Positions 40,601-50,624 of a stretch of 64,000 nt of DNA are shown piece by piece (position 1 is the first letter of the stretch; every line of letters begins with the position of its first letter). Below the pieces are notes generated by a model, which was not told the DNA's origin, did no database searches, and was given only the letters and a program-made list of their open reading frames with translations. Position numbers and translations under genes: made by a program. The stretch is from Chaunax sp. Z400 (Eukaryota; Chordata; Actinopteri; Lophiiformes; Chaunacidae), in contig CM075193.1 in assembly GCA_037577475.1 (NCBI GenBank), positions 6,584,685-6,648,684 on the forward strand, written 5' to 3'.

Positions 40601-43600
40601 CATCTCAGCCTTGATGAATGGGATGAATTGGGCAAGAATGACAATGCATGACTTCTGGAAGCTTTTACACATCAGAATCACATCTTGGTTAAAATGTAGT
40701 TGTAATAATTAAAACATATATTGTAAGAAATCTGAGAGCGGACAAAAGTAAATTCATTCACTTTGTGAAACTGAGAAAAAAAAACCTAAGTGCTACCTTT
40801 GAGTTAAATGTACATAGTGCTGACATTGTATGGAAAGGATCTATTCAGTTTATCTATGAATATTTCAATGAGCCCTATGATGCCTATGATAAGCATCAGA
40901 CAGGATAAATTCCCCTGTTCAACTCTTACAACCACACATGGCCATATCTGTTTTTTCTGCTATGATCATTGTTGAGGGGTTTTACAATAAACCACCACCC
41001 TCAGCCTTATCAGCCTATAAAGACGAACAAAGATTGTTTATACAGTAGTCTGCATGAGGGATATGGATCAGAAAATATTGCCTGAGGAAGGAGAGAAAAG
41101 GTTGTGTGTTGTCAGCGCTAATGACGCCAACTTCGCTGCAGACAACAAACAGACCTTCCATGACTTTACTCTGACTCAGACTATTTTCTGCAATGTAGAC
41201 AACACCTCCGAAAAGAAAAATGAAGGGCCTCGGTGAAAAGGGAATTGTGCAATCAATAAACGTACAATGGCCAACATCAGCAAATGTCCTCAAACTTTCC
41301 AGAAGGAGGGGTAGGACTTACTTCAGAAAAAAGTGATCCACTCCAATGTCCATCTATTGCGTCATAGCCACCAGGGCTGCTGATTAAACAACTGGTAGAT
41401 GGTATTTATACAGTTTTGGCACTATTAAAAAAAACATACATTAACAGTTCAAACGTGCTTTCTGACTACTATTCCTCCATGTCCAAATGACTAATGTGCT
41501 GAACATGTCCAACCTCCACTTTCTCTATGCAGACTTTGTTTTTCTTATCCATGCAGTAGAATATATAAAGATAAATATATAAAGCTATACAGCCATAATA
41601 TAGATTGCCAGCTTTCTTGTAACATGGAAGACTTTTTCCCCCTTTTGTGTTTTGCAGACAATCCAACATTCACATCACACTATGACTGGACAGCATGTAT
41701 GCAGAGGTGTGACATGAGCCAGGGTTTGAAATAGTCTCTTTAGCTCTTTTTATATTCATGGCATAACTATTTCCGTGGCTTTATGTGTGTTCGCAAGGGT
41801 GCACACATAATTATAAAGCCTTGTTCCTACCAAAAAACACCAAACCAAACACCAGTGTTTGGTTTTATTCATTCCAGGCCTAGTGAATGTTTCACGAACC
41901 ATTGAGTATCTGCAATCAACTCTGCATATGAAGATTTTCTTCTATAAGAAATGCTCTGAGTTTTTCTTTTGACCTGTGGACGGCCGTGTGGAGCAACAAG
42001 TAACATTAGAGTCAAAAACAGACAGGTCTTTAATGGCCGTGCCTGGATGAAATCGACAATGTCCACTGCTCTGTCCAGTACATCCAAAAGTTCCTTCTGC
42101 AACATTTTTGCAACTACTGACTCTCATAATACTTCGTGCGTAAATGAAAGCTGCAGCAGGTAATATTACATAATCATACCATGATGATACGGCGGCTGAC
42201 CGGACATGGAGGAGTCATCAGTGACGTTGTGACATGGGGAATGTAAAACTAATGTTGATGATCAATGAGTCGGGTAATGATCTGCATTTTCGTTTTTTTT
42301 TTTGGCAAATGAATTCATTCGATGGTGTCAGCAACATCAGAATATTTTTTTACGGCTCCCTGCTGGGTTGAGAAAAGCATGAGTAGACAACAGAAGATGA
42401 CATCATCAGTGTGGACATTTTCTACAGTTTCACCGGAAGACAAAATTATTGCAATTTGCAGGGGAAAAGTCTGCAAGTTTCAAGACAACAAATCTTTTAG
42501 GTGCTACGGAACATTAACTCATTAATCTTTGCTTACTACATCCTAGCTTTTCTTACATAAACTGCAGGTTCTTAAAATACAAAAATGTGAACCTGTGGGA
42601 TATGTTGTTGGTTTAAGTCCATGTTGTGCATCCCTGAACATTCCCATTTTAATATTGAGCAAAGCAAAAAGTTCAAAGGCCTATATAATGAGTAAGGCTG
42701 GCAATAAATATGAGAAACAATATTTATTTCCGCGTGATAAATATAACTACACATAGCTTGCATTTGTTCACAGGACTGTAGACTGTGCTAGAAGTCAACA
42801 CAGGATCTCTCACTATCACTACGCCTCATGTTTTCAGATAGTCTATATGCTCTTATTCATCGAAGCCACCCTGCTTTGTGTCTGAAATAATGGTCGATGT
42901 GTTGCTGCTGGCACACACAGCTCAGGAAATGCCTGAATGGGAGAGGTGGGAAATAAGTATAGAAAAAAAAGAGCAAGAGAGAAATGTCAGTTGAGAGATA
43001 TTGTCCCCAAAGTGCTTATTTTGACAGGATCCTCCTCATTTGTTGGATCAGGAAGTTGGATATCTTCACCAGTAGAGACCCCAGTATCCACCCACACAAG
43101 CATCTGGCCTTTCTCACATTCTGAGGTCCAGGCAGGGGGAAAAAAACCCTTTCTTCCCTTTGTGAGGAATTCAACACGAGCATTCAGCATGCCCTTGCAC
43201 TGTGAAGCTCTGGGCCAGTTCAGCAAAAACTTTTCAAAGGGGTGAGCAATCCACAGCTCCAATACCCCCCCCCACCCCAGAGAGCATGTTGTTGGTCAAC
43301 AACAGAATACGAAATGAGGCTGTGGACAGAGCGAAACAGCCTGGCTTCAGCTGCCCCAGCAGCTCTCAAGTTGCTAGGAATGTGAAATGTTTCATAAGGA
43401 AATTCCTCCTCCTCCAGGAAGACAGGGAAGGAAACCAAGAGAATTTTGACACATTTCGGGCAGTGGGAGTGAGCATGAAAAAGAGGGGAGCGAAGGCGCT
43501 GATTGGTTTAGTGCTAGCAAAGGGTGTGAACAGCATGTAGGAGCTTTGGACAGAGTAAAATTTCTAAAACTTACTAATGCATTCTAAATACGACTTACAA

Positions 43601-46600
43601 AAAATAATAGCCCAAATATTCATGTTTTAATTCATTAAAATAAAAATTCTGTTCTCCAATATCATAATAATCGTAGATGAATAATTTCATTAATTACTTG
43701 TGGCTACAGAAACCTACCATTGAGACTGATCTCTCCACTGGAGAATTTTCATTTATTCATGGTTTGGGTAATTTCCCTAAGATCCGATCACTGAAATATT
43801 TTTTTTTTTTTATTGTGGCTATAAAAGCATTAATACAATGTCAATTAACTTTGGGAACTGTCCATCAATGTAAGTGGTGTTGAGTTCCAACAGTTAATCA
43901 TTTACAATGTTTTCCAAGAAAGGAACAATCACTGGATTGTTCTTGCAATATGCTTTGCCATTCAGCAATGAATACTCTCATCACATAAGACCAGAGAGGA
44001 ACTGCATTATGAAAATGAAACAAGGTCATGAAGACTGTTTAACTTTTGACATCAACTTAACAGTAGGGATATAAAGGGATAATGGGATTATAAAGCAAAC
44101 ATACTAATCGATAATTTGCTCTGCACTAATCAACTACTAATCTCTTAGTATTACAAAACAATAATTGTGTATACTAATCGATTTTTTTTATTACTTAATG
44201 ACTATTCCAATATTCAAAAAACAATGCCCAGCCCTGCATAACAGCTCCATTTCTGTGCAGACATTGTGATGCCTGTTGGTGTAGCTGCACAAAGATAGTA
44301 AACAAGAGCAGCCAGACATGGAGTGCTGTGTCACAGTCCAGAACGGCACTGGAGATGGCTGGTGAGCCATGTTTATGGTTGCGCGAGGAAGCAGAGGATT
44401 AAGCAGACGGTGGCTGTGTGCAGCATCAGATTTCCAGCTCATCTTTTCCTGTTATGAAATCAGATTACTGCAGCTCTCCAGCTAGGAGAAACAACATCCT
44501 AGCCTTGAGGTGGAGGGGTTATGGAGGAGGTGAAAAGGGGGAAACTAAGCTCCTAAGTCATACAGACAGGCCTCCTTTATTTGTATCCTGATTTAATGGT
44601 TTCATCTTTAGTTTCAAAATGAACATACAGAGAATTAGACAAGAGATTAAGACCAAAGACGATACTGGATACTACGCAACAACAGTTCAAACTTCAGGTC
44701 ATAATAAATGACTGTGTGCACCACAGCATAAGGGATATGTAAAGATTTAGACTTCATCTCCACTGACCTAGAACAAAGAAGACACATTTATGTTACTCCA
44801 GGGAAGGCCTGAGTTTGTTTTTGCTTACATTCTTTATTTGCTGACATACAGAATCGGGGCATAAGAAACAAACATCTGTCATAGCCCGCAAAAGCACACT
44901 CAATTACTATCAACATGCAGCTCTGCCAATTGCCAGAAAATAAGGTCAACTTGGGACTTGCATGAATCAAACAGCCAGAGAAGAAGGATGCTCTGCTCCC
45001 CCGGGACAAACGCCAGAGGGAAGGAGGAAAGGTGTTTTGTAGCTTGTGGGTCAACCTTAAGACATCTTCACCTCTCTGTGTCCACATGGTGAAATTTAAA
45101 AACAGATACATGTTTGGAGTAAAGAAATATTCATAGACTGAAAATGTCATGAAAAGGCATTTTTTCCACATCTCCGAAATAAATTGCTTAGTATGACAAC
45201 GTCCCTACTAAAGTAGTATTTAATATTAATGCTTTTGATACTAAATATTTAAATACACATCGTTCATTGTTAGTAGATCAACATAGCTCAATCCTGACTA
45301 CTGCAATAACATCATTCCTACAAATACATGATTCCCTCAATAGATGCCTTGTCATCTTGTCATAGATAAATAGATAAATACAGATTATTTGGATTCCTGA
45401 GCAGGCCCTTTAACTGCTAATATCTGCTGCAAAGTCAGTAACTCTCACCACTTTGGTCTGCTGGTAAAAGTGACATCTCTAACCAAGTTGATTTTGCCAT
45501 GTAATCAGGTGTGCAGTACATCCTATGAGAATTTTATTCCCACAAACAATACATGTGAAAACACTGGACCTAAACGCTTGAGCATTCAAGCTAAGAGCTC
45601 TCAGAAATCAGGCCACCTTTAAATTTCAAAGCATTGTTGCAAAGTGAAAATAGTGGAGTTTTTAAGGCCTATACATTAATTCTGGATCAACTATTTTATA
45701 GTTAATGCTAAGAGTAACCGCCATTACACTGGTGACAGCAGGTTTGTGGACAGCTAATCTGTGCTGTGTTTTGCCGGACATCATCTAACTTCCTGTACTT
45801 CGACAGAGGTACTGCTTTTGCCCTCTTCTCTTTTCCCTGAGGAAAGCTAATGCTATAGTGACTCAGCCGGTGTATTGGTGGAATGAAAGGGACTCTGTCA
45901 GACATGTGTTAGTCAAGATAACAACAAAGGGCAGCACAAGTAACAGAGACTGGCACAGTGGACGGAGCACTTTCTGCTCAAGTCAGTCAAACTATGTTTC
46001 ACACACAGCCATTTAATTGTATATGCTAACCTATGGTTAAATTTACACACAATAAATGACCTATGATAAGTGAGAAGGGTAAATATCGTCTTTGCCCCAG
46101 TGACGGATCACTCAGTCAAGCACATATAAAAAAGACGGGCATCTAAAAAGAAGTCCTATGGCTAGGAGGGCCCACAATCCCACACTGAGAGGACCTGACA
46201 ACATATTTTCCATTGTGAATAAAGTATTTTCCCCTACACATGGCTTTTAGTAGGGCTGCAGTGTTTAGACGGATCAATCTGTTAAATGATAGCATCTTAT
46301 TAATGAACAACAGCTGTGTGTAATGCTTTAGAGTACCACAATAAATAAAAAAAACAGTCAATTGCTAACAGCCCTATGTCCTCATCTGAAACCGTGCCAC
46401 TTAGCTGGACACCCACATTTGCTAAAGTCTAGTGGAGGAACAAACAGCTGCACAAAATGGCCCAACCCCTGAAAGAATGCCAAAGGGGAATCTCCAACAG
46501 GCCTTGGGTTGGGCTCCACGCAACTCCCCTTCACACTAATCCAGTCTAAGGACATATAAGGTAGAAGAAGGCTTAGGAAATTACTTTGCAAAATGGCATG

Positions 46601-48691
46601 AGAGAGGTGACCGAGCTGCCACGTCTGGCAAAAATGAAAGCGAGACTTTTCATCCCAATAAACAGTTGTGTCATATATCTGAGATAAGTGTAACATAATC
46701 ATGACTCTTTTACATATAAGATCTAACAAATGAGCCCAGTCATCAACAAAGACCTGTGTCGGGCAGCAGCTACTGCAGTCGTACAGTATGTTGAACAATG
46801 ACTGGTAAGCCTTTACGCTATACCTCATCAATAAAACATAACCATCCCCATCGTTAGTCATCTCTGTTGCAAAATGTCATCCACTATAGAGAGCATACAC
46901 AATGTGGAGGCAGAGATGTGAGAAATCCAAGCGCCATGTACTGACATGTCTCCTGCTTCTTTGCCAGTAGGGTCTCAGAACTTAATGGATGCATTTATCA
47001 GACACAACTCTTGTATTTGCTTCTCCAGTTTGCAAATTTTTTTTAAAATTTGTGTGCAAGAAAAGCTCTAAAACGGTAGGCACTTCATCACAGACATACA
47101 TCAATGATCTCATAGTTTTTGCTGTGGATGTTTAATTCATGTCATGTCATGTCATGATTACAAGAGCAACAATGAAATAAAATGTAATCATACTGCGAGA
47201 AATAGGATGACACATAGAGGAGTTGTTAGCTGTTGAAGTAGGGAGCAATGCTTTTAATTCAATCTCTAGTGATTCTCACTCTCACATGATTTTGATCAGC
47301 TGAGATGCAAAAGAAAAAACTGCATTTGAAAGATAGCTATTACTGTAACTTCAATCAATAAATATTAATAAATCAAAATCAATGTTTTCATGCAGACACT
47401 AAAGAGGTAGCAGGCACATCGACTGTGGGGGAAACCCGCCCCTTGCAAGCCCACTTCTCTGCCAATGAGTCGAACAGATCTAGGTCAAAGCTGATTAATG
47501 TGCCCAGAGCTCCCGAGAGGTTTCTGGTCAGGAGGCTGCAATGCCTGCTCTATGCCGATGAATACTAATGCAGAGTATTACTGACTATCACTGCTACACT
47601 AGAAATTAAATGGAGTCATCAGAATAACGTCAAGACAATGCGGATAACTGCGAGTAAATTTGCATAGGTACACACACACACACAAAAAGAGGTGACAATC
47701 AAAACAGTTGACTCTGCCCCTGAGCTGCTGTGTCAACACTATGTGCGGCTGTATTTGTGCTGGTCTTAGACCAGTTAGCCAAAGCTGAGCTACAAAGCTC
47801 ACATTAAAAACATTTAAACGACAAATAACCAGCTAGCTGCAGAACTACCAGACACGATGTTGCTGCTTCCTATGAGAGGAACGGCAACCATGTCACTGTA
47901 TTTATAGTTATGTTGCTATTGAATAACATAATTCCTTAAGTCAGTTCAAGCACAGGCCTACATTGACAAAAAAAAAAATCATATCTGCAAAGCTTTGCCA
48001 ACGCAGCCATAAAAGAAGATAAGCAGCATCAACCCTCCTGATTGATAAACTAGTTAGCGGAACTTTTGCTTCACGCTAGCTGAGGTTTGTTATCATTATG
48101 GCCGGGACTAAGATTGAATTCATTACACACTTGGAGACCACGTCTAATATACCAGAGGGCATTAGTGGATTTAGCATTAGCCATTTTAGCCAACTGCATC
48201 TTTTTTTCACACAAAAAAATTGATTTTGAGGAAATAGTTGTTAGCATGAAACGTGAGAGGAACTCTACCACCAGTGCTATTTGTTAGCTTAGTGTTAGCA
48301 CCCATGCTATTTAGCTTGCTAGTAAGCGACCTACCACTGTTTTGAAATAAGTGGCAGCTCGTTTCTTTTGCCTAACGTTGGCGTCGGGTCTCCCGACATT
48401 AGCCTAATGTTTATTCAGTCATACGGTGATTTGTAAATATTGTGGTTTGTAGTATTTCACACTAACACAACATAGTTAACGTTACCTCGGCACGCAGCTT
48501 GGGGATGATCGGTCTATCTCCCAGGTCGCAAAGAGGTTCATGGGTACAGGCATGCTGCCGGAGCCCAGGACCACAGCCCCGGCTAACCCTCCAGTCGGGA
48601 GGGTTATCGGTGCTAGTCCACCGCCGCCACCGCTGCTTGGGTTCAGGAAAGCGGCCCGGACACCTCCTCTCTCTACAGCCGCCGCCATCAT
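5697..48691 (-). CDS. pacs1: Phosphofurin acidic cluster sorting protein, PACS1-like, 24 coding exons (918 aa)
   Basis: PACS proteins are cytosolic adaptors that bind acidic-cluster cargo such as furin, together with AP-1 and CK2, and direct trans-Golgi/endosome retrieval (family knowledge). Coding exons in transcription order are 48691-48486, 29970-29883, 24239-24150, 22957-22832, 20559-20397, 18833-18742, 18524-18444, 18099-18040, 16697-16546, 16439-16346, 15440-15357, 14657-14530, 14317-14185, 14071-13967, 13755-13649, 12373-12219, 12133-12023, 11337-11235, 9162-9120, 9023-8981, 7733-7595, 7476-7253, 6099-5986 and 5812-5697. Lengths and phases join perfectly to 918 codons plus TGA (human PACS1 963, PACS2 889). 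The furin-binding region is about 50-225, the acidic autoregulatory cluster about 234-250, and the conserved C-terminal region about 500-918. All splice sites are GT-AG except one GC-AG. The C-terminus WPTHVKHFPVG is PACS1-type, but several blocks are PACS2-type, so orthology among vertebrate PACS genes is less certain than the family. Confidence 0.92.
6100..7252 (-). other. PACS intron 22
   Basis: This is a GT-AG intron between exons 23 and 22. It contains one copy of a roughly 255-base dispersed repeat (6741-7002). Otherwise nothing is recognised. Confidence 0.6.
6741..7002. repeat. Dispersed MITE/SINE-like repeat, copy A
   Basis: It aligns by eye with 24850-25122 in the same orientation. 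Shared segments include gtgaaac-tcacactaga-ccga, tcacacactgg, ttgttcagtgtaaacaaa and tctct-tgta-aat-tgat. A gttgtttac near the left end is inverted relative to gtaaacaaac near the right, suggesting short terminal inverted repeats. It has no coding capacity. Confidence 0.6.
7734..8980 (-). other. PACS intron 20
   Basis: This is a GT-AG intron between exons 21 and 20. It is AT-rich, and no gene, RNA or clear transposon was recognised. The + strand ORF at 8384-8662 has no family features. Confidence 0.55.
9163..11234 (-). other. PACS intron 18
   Basis: This 2.1 kb GT-AG intron lies between exons 19 and 18. It contains A-rich simple stretches and a short ATTTA/TTTAA-rich segment near 10840-10860. 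No gene or named repeat was recognised. Confidence 0.55.
11338..12022 (-). other. PACS intron 17
   Basis: This 0.7 kb GT-AG intron contains a short tandem of ggatttgg units (about 11878-11899). The 145-codon - strand ORF here lacks similarity to anything recognised and is treated as chance. Confidence 0.5.
12374..13648 (-). other. PACS intron 15
   Basis: This is a GT-AG intron between exons 16 and 15. Its left half has nothing recognised. Its right half (about 13225-13620) is a dispersed fish repeat. Confidence 0.55.
13225..13560. repeat. Dispersed fish repeat (CTCATCCAAGAGGCTTC type)
   Basis: It opens with tgtgaattctcattcatcc and continues with aaggttgaatccag, cttctatttagggttgg and ctcatccaagaggcttcctc. 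The last motif, reverse-complemented, encodes the EASWMRGE-like string often seen in fish transposon-derived sequence (family impression, not searched). Related pieces occur at 29305-29390. The right boundary is uncertain. Confidence 0.55.
13649..15440 (-). other. pacs1: PACS exons 11-15: variable linker then conserved region
   Basis: Exons are 15440-15357, 14657-14530, 14317-14185, 14071-13967 and 13755-13649 (residues about 385-570). Exons 11 and 12 are a divergent Ser/Asp-rich linker and were placed by splice sites and phase more than by similarity. Exon 13 has a phosphorylatable basic block (RRPRSTSMKDRQ). Exon 14 gives PRKSVYDQLNQILISDERLP and ends in WQGQ, and exon 15 starts YVAELL, matching human PACS1 across the junction. 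The exon 10-11 donor (CCT before GTAAGT) is off consensus at the last exon base. Confidence 0.85.
14658..15356 (-). other. PACS intron 11
   Basis: This 0.7 kb GT-AG intron has a short (TC)n run near 14800-14815. Nothing else was recognised. Confidence 0.5.
15441..16345 (-). other. PACS intron 10
   Basis: This is a 0.9 kb GT-AG intron. The 162-codon - strand ORF at 15989-16477 includes exon 10 and simply reads through into this intron. Nothing else was recognised. Confidence 0.55.
16346..18833 (-). other. pacs1: PACS exons 6-10: acidic autoregulatory cluster and middle region
   Basis: Exons are 18833-18742, 18524-18444, 18099-18040, 16697-16546 and 16439-16346 (residues about 225-384). Exon 6 carries DNYSEEDDDSYSSEQEASDD, an acidic Ser cluster matching the CK2-phosphorylated autoregulatory segment of PACS1. 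Exon 7 is basic (RKPKKPRRK, then IRTTSMTR). Exon 8 holds NFKQKFVALLKRFKV, exon 9 EEDLDLLYDSLE and SDSGPEME, and exon 10 PFFEGMSHSSSQTEIGS. These blocks are strongly conserved across PACS proteins. Confidence 0.9.
16698..18039 (-). other. PACS intron 8
   Basis: This is a 1.3 kb GT-AG intron. No gene, RNA or named repeat was recognised on either strand. Confidence 0.5.
18834..20396 (-). other. PACS intron 5
   Basis: This is a 1.6 kb GT-AG intron. It contains a short 10-mer tandem repeat (gtgtaatcaa units, about 18980-19012). Otherwise no gene or named repeat was recognised. Confidence 0.5.
20560..22831 (-). other. PACS intron 4
   Basis: This is a 2.3 kb GT-AG intron. No gene, RNA or named transposon was recognised; it is AT-rich unique-looking sequence. 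Confidence 0.5.
22958..24149 (-). other. PACS intron 3, GC-AG type
   Basis: The intron between exons 3 and 4 begins with GCAAGC on the - strand (donor GC at 24149-24148) after exon end CTACAG, and ends in TTTTTAG. The reading frame LQ-YPH across it matches PACS1 and PACS2. No GT within the next bases gives the conserved junction. Confidence 0.8.
24850..25122. repeat. Dispersed MITE/SINE-like repeat, copy B
   Basis: This is the homologous partner of 6741-7002 in the same orientation, interrupted by a short TA run (about 24940-24955). It is followed by gtgctttataaataaagttttgatc (about 25136-25160), a tail also seen in mrpl2 intron 5. Confidence 0.6.
26524..26591. repeat. (AG)n microsatellite
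   Basis: This is a perfect AG/GA dinucleotide run of 68 bases (34 units), followed by AATAAAAAAAAA. It lies in PACS intron 2. Confidence 0.97.
26898..27062. repeat. Dispersed repeat, degraded copy (partner at 56168)
   Basis: It shares the ordered motifs cggagagcataaa / cagagagcataaa, atccggatc, atttcat-gaaatcca, aacaaa runs and aacctcctt with 56168-56390. These motifs are typical of a very common fish repeat tail (recognised from general knowledge). The 5' and 3' limits are approximate. Confidence 0.55.
28555..28612. repeat. (GT)n microsatellite
   Basis: This is a perfect GT run of 29 units in PACS intron 2. The long CVCVCV and HTHTHT translations are artefacts of this tract. Confidence 0.97.
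29305..29390. repeat. Fragment of the 13225 repeat family, rearranged
   Basis: gtgtggattctcattcatc matches the left end of the 13225 repeat in the same orientation. ccctaaatagaaatccaattctcctgattcaaccct (about 29348-29383) matches an internal part of it in inverted orientation. This fits an element with terminal inverted repeats and an internal deletion. Confidence 0.5.
34821..34908 (+). other. Exon-like segment antisense to PACS intron 1
   Basis: A CT-rich tract ending in cttccag (34814-34820) precedes 88 bases, followed by a consensus donor gtgagt at 34909. One frame is open through the segment (CGLKNLAHLDCWNRGNQF and onward) and recalls no family. It could be an antisense non-coding RNA exon or a chance match. 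No partner exon was identified. Confidence 0.2.
47134..47156. repeat. Short CATGT pentamer repeat
   Basis: Four tandem catgt/gtcat units lie within PACS intron 1. Confidence 0.8.
48486..48691 (-). other. pacs1: PACS coding exon 1: Gly/Ala-rich N-terminus and start of cargo-binding region
   Basis: It encodes residues 1-68 and part of 69. A low-complexity Ala/Gly/Pro lead (MMAAAVERGG, then a five-Gly run) is followed by PMNLFATWEIDRSSPSCVPR, the start of the furin-binding region. Donor GT is at 48485-48484. I chose the tandem ATGs at 48691 and 48688 because they open the family-like MAxxxERGG start and have purines at -3. The frame stays open upstream to an ATG at 48838, so a 49-residue longer N-terminus cannot be excluded. 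The N-terminus is shorter than the atrophin-like region of mammalian PACS1 and closer in length to PACS2. Confidence 0.85.
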
Positions 48692-48900
48692 CACCTCCAC
48701 TGCCTGGGGAGCAGCTCTAGCTATGTGTCGAACAAACGCGGGAGCCGCGGAACGATGTGCTGCCTGCTCCTGCTCCTCCACTCTGCCAGCTCCCCTACAC
48801 TGCCTGGAGATGCTGATAGGCGGGGCGGGGCATGTCACTACTGATAGGGGGCAGCACGTCCCTGCTTCTAGGGTGGGACATCTTCAGTAGTCATCATGCT
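48692..48900 (-). promoter_or_regulatory. PACS 5' UTR and CpG-rich promoter
   Basis: GC- and CpG-rich sequence flanks exon 1 (about 48490-48850) in an otherwise AT-rich region. A GC-box run (ggcggggcgggg, 48819-48830) lies about 130 bases upstream of the start codon. No TATA box is visible. This suits a CpG-island promoter of a broadly expressed gene. The start site itself is not determined. Confidence 0.6.
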
Positions 48901-50567
48901 TCTAAACATGCCAGGCTGCATGTTTTCATGTCAAGACATGGGACCTTCATATGGCAGTAAAGGTATTTAGGAGTAGCTCTCATATAGACTGTGATGTTAC
49001 AGGAAATAATCAGCTAGGTTTCAGTGTGTAGTCTTCTTCATCTCCACTCTTCATTTCTGCTTTTTGGCTCTCTACATTTTGGCAAAAAAATGTAAAAAAG
49101 TACACAGAAATGCTATGCCTTGTAAGACATCTACAACATCTGGTGGTAAATTCACACCTCTAAGATAGTTTTGATGTTTGGCTGCATTAAATGTAATTTG
49201 TTTCAAGTGCTGTTTCAAGGGTTTCAAGACCCTGCTAATAATCCCAGGTTATTCATGATTTGTCATCAGTCTGTGATTACATAATGATATCTGATTCCTG
49301 GCTCTGGCATTGCTGTCATGATGTGGAAACCACTGACTGTAACTATGACTCAGAGCTCAAATAAAGCTGACTTGACTTAACATGCTCAAAAGGGTTGGGC
49401 AAACGTGTGTGGCAGCATTTTTAGATAAACTGGAGAAAAAAAATACTTCATGATTTTGTCAAATGATACACTACTGATTGTGAAAATAACACAGTAATGT
49501 AATAGCGGTAGCCTACATCATTTGAACTAATCACTGTCTCCTATCGAGTCATCATTGTTGGCAGGTTGACTAATTGACATTTTCAACTGGTTTAGAGTTT
49601 AAATGTAGCTGTGAACAACTGGTATTCACCACAGCTCACATAGACACAAAGGTTATTTACTTTTTTTTATAAAGCTCAGAGCTTTGTTTGTTACAAGCTC
49701 AGGGATATATTTATTTTACACCACAGAGCATGCTGTGAGTGTCACAAATGTAAACTTTAATGATTGCTAGGCCACTTTGTGCACTTGCCAGCTCTTAATG
49801 TTCCAGACCAAAACAGTGGCAACATTCCCTTGGGTTGTTAGTAACGATGGTGACAATTACAATACAAAGATTTGTCATTTTCTCTCTCAGTTTCTCTAAC
49901 AATACTTTAGATATGTTCATCAGTATATTTCTGGCAGGTTGAAATATCAACATTTTTACACACTCATTTATTTTTATATACAGTGTCTCATTAAAACTGA
50001 AAAGGTAGATATCAGATAATCAATTTGTGTGAAAGTAAGTATTCTTAAAGTGTGAAATCACTGACTTATATGATACCAAGTCTGGATATGAAGACCAGAA
50101 TCTTTTTAACATAAAACTGTAGTGCATGCTGGCCTCTAAGCATCTCATCATTATTTTCTGCCCTATGAGTAATTTGAAATTTTAAAATTACCAAGAAATA
50201 AAGTTGTGGAGTGCATCACCACCCAGTGTCTAAAAACAGCACTGCAACAAAATGCAGCACACTAACTAGCGTTTTATGACTCACCCAATAGATGGCAGAC
50301 TGTCTGCATTTTTGTTTCGATATTGCAGCATCAGTCTCTCTCCCTCACCTCCCTCTTTTCCTCTCTGTCTCATTATTGCTCTACTCTCCTGATTAAACCC
50401 GCCTCCTCCTCCTCACCCTGTAAGTGTGAGCTGTCTGACATTGTTAAACCAGCCATTCACCTTTATTGAAAACTGCAGAAAAGAATAAAATACCCAAGAA
50501 TTAGTTTATCACAATCAAAGAAATTGCTTGAATCCGAATATCAAGTGAGGACTGGTGTGGAGCTAAC

Positions 50568-50624
50568 ATGAGGCTGCCAGTGCTGATGTTCTGGAGAGGG
50601 TGCAGGACTCACAACGACACGAGA
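50568..50624 (+). other. Candidate first coding exon (unrecognised)
   Basis: An ATG in good context (gctaacATGA) opens 19 codons (MRLPVLMFWRGCRTHNDTR) ending at a consensus donor GTAAGC (50625). It lies 1.7 kb from the PACS promoter and points away from it. A pyrimidine- and CpG-containing stretch sits at 50335-50430. The phase does not fit directly onto the 57456 segment. No family was recognised. Confidence 0.15.

Larger units (their letters stand above)
29971..48485 (-). other. PACS intron 1 (18.5 kb)
   Basis: This is a GT-AG intron between exons 1 and 2. I scanned it for coding exons on both strands. Only one + strand exon-like segment (34821-34908) has both good splice signals and some length. 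Palindromes at 32407-32426, 39961-39984 and 40024-40046, a short (CT)n tract at about 34796-34814 and a CATGT pentamer tract at about 47134-47156 were seen. The remainder is AT-rich with no recognised gene, RNA or intact transposon. Confidence 0.6.

Noticed and set aside
43264..43277. C-rich run as a G-quadruplex on the - strand
   Set aside because: It is a single short homopolymer run broken once. The four separated G-tracts expected of a quadruplex are not present.
46382..46861. 159-codon - strand ORF in PACS intron 1
   Set aside because: It is the longest intronic ORF, but it has no recognisable motif, no CpG or compositional shift, and Cys/Leu/His-rich random-looking content. No splice or poly(A) context supports it.
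48542..48890. + strand ORF over the PACS first exon
   Set aside because: It is an antisense shadow of the GC-rich exon 1, where stop codons are rare in all frames.
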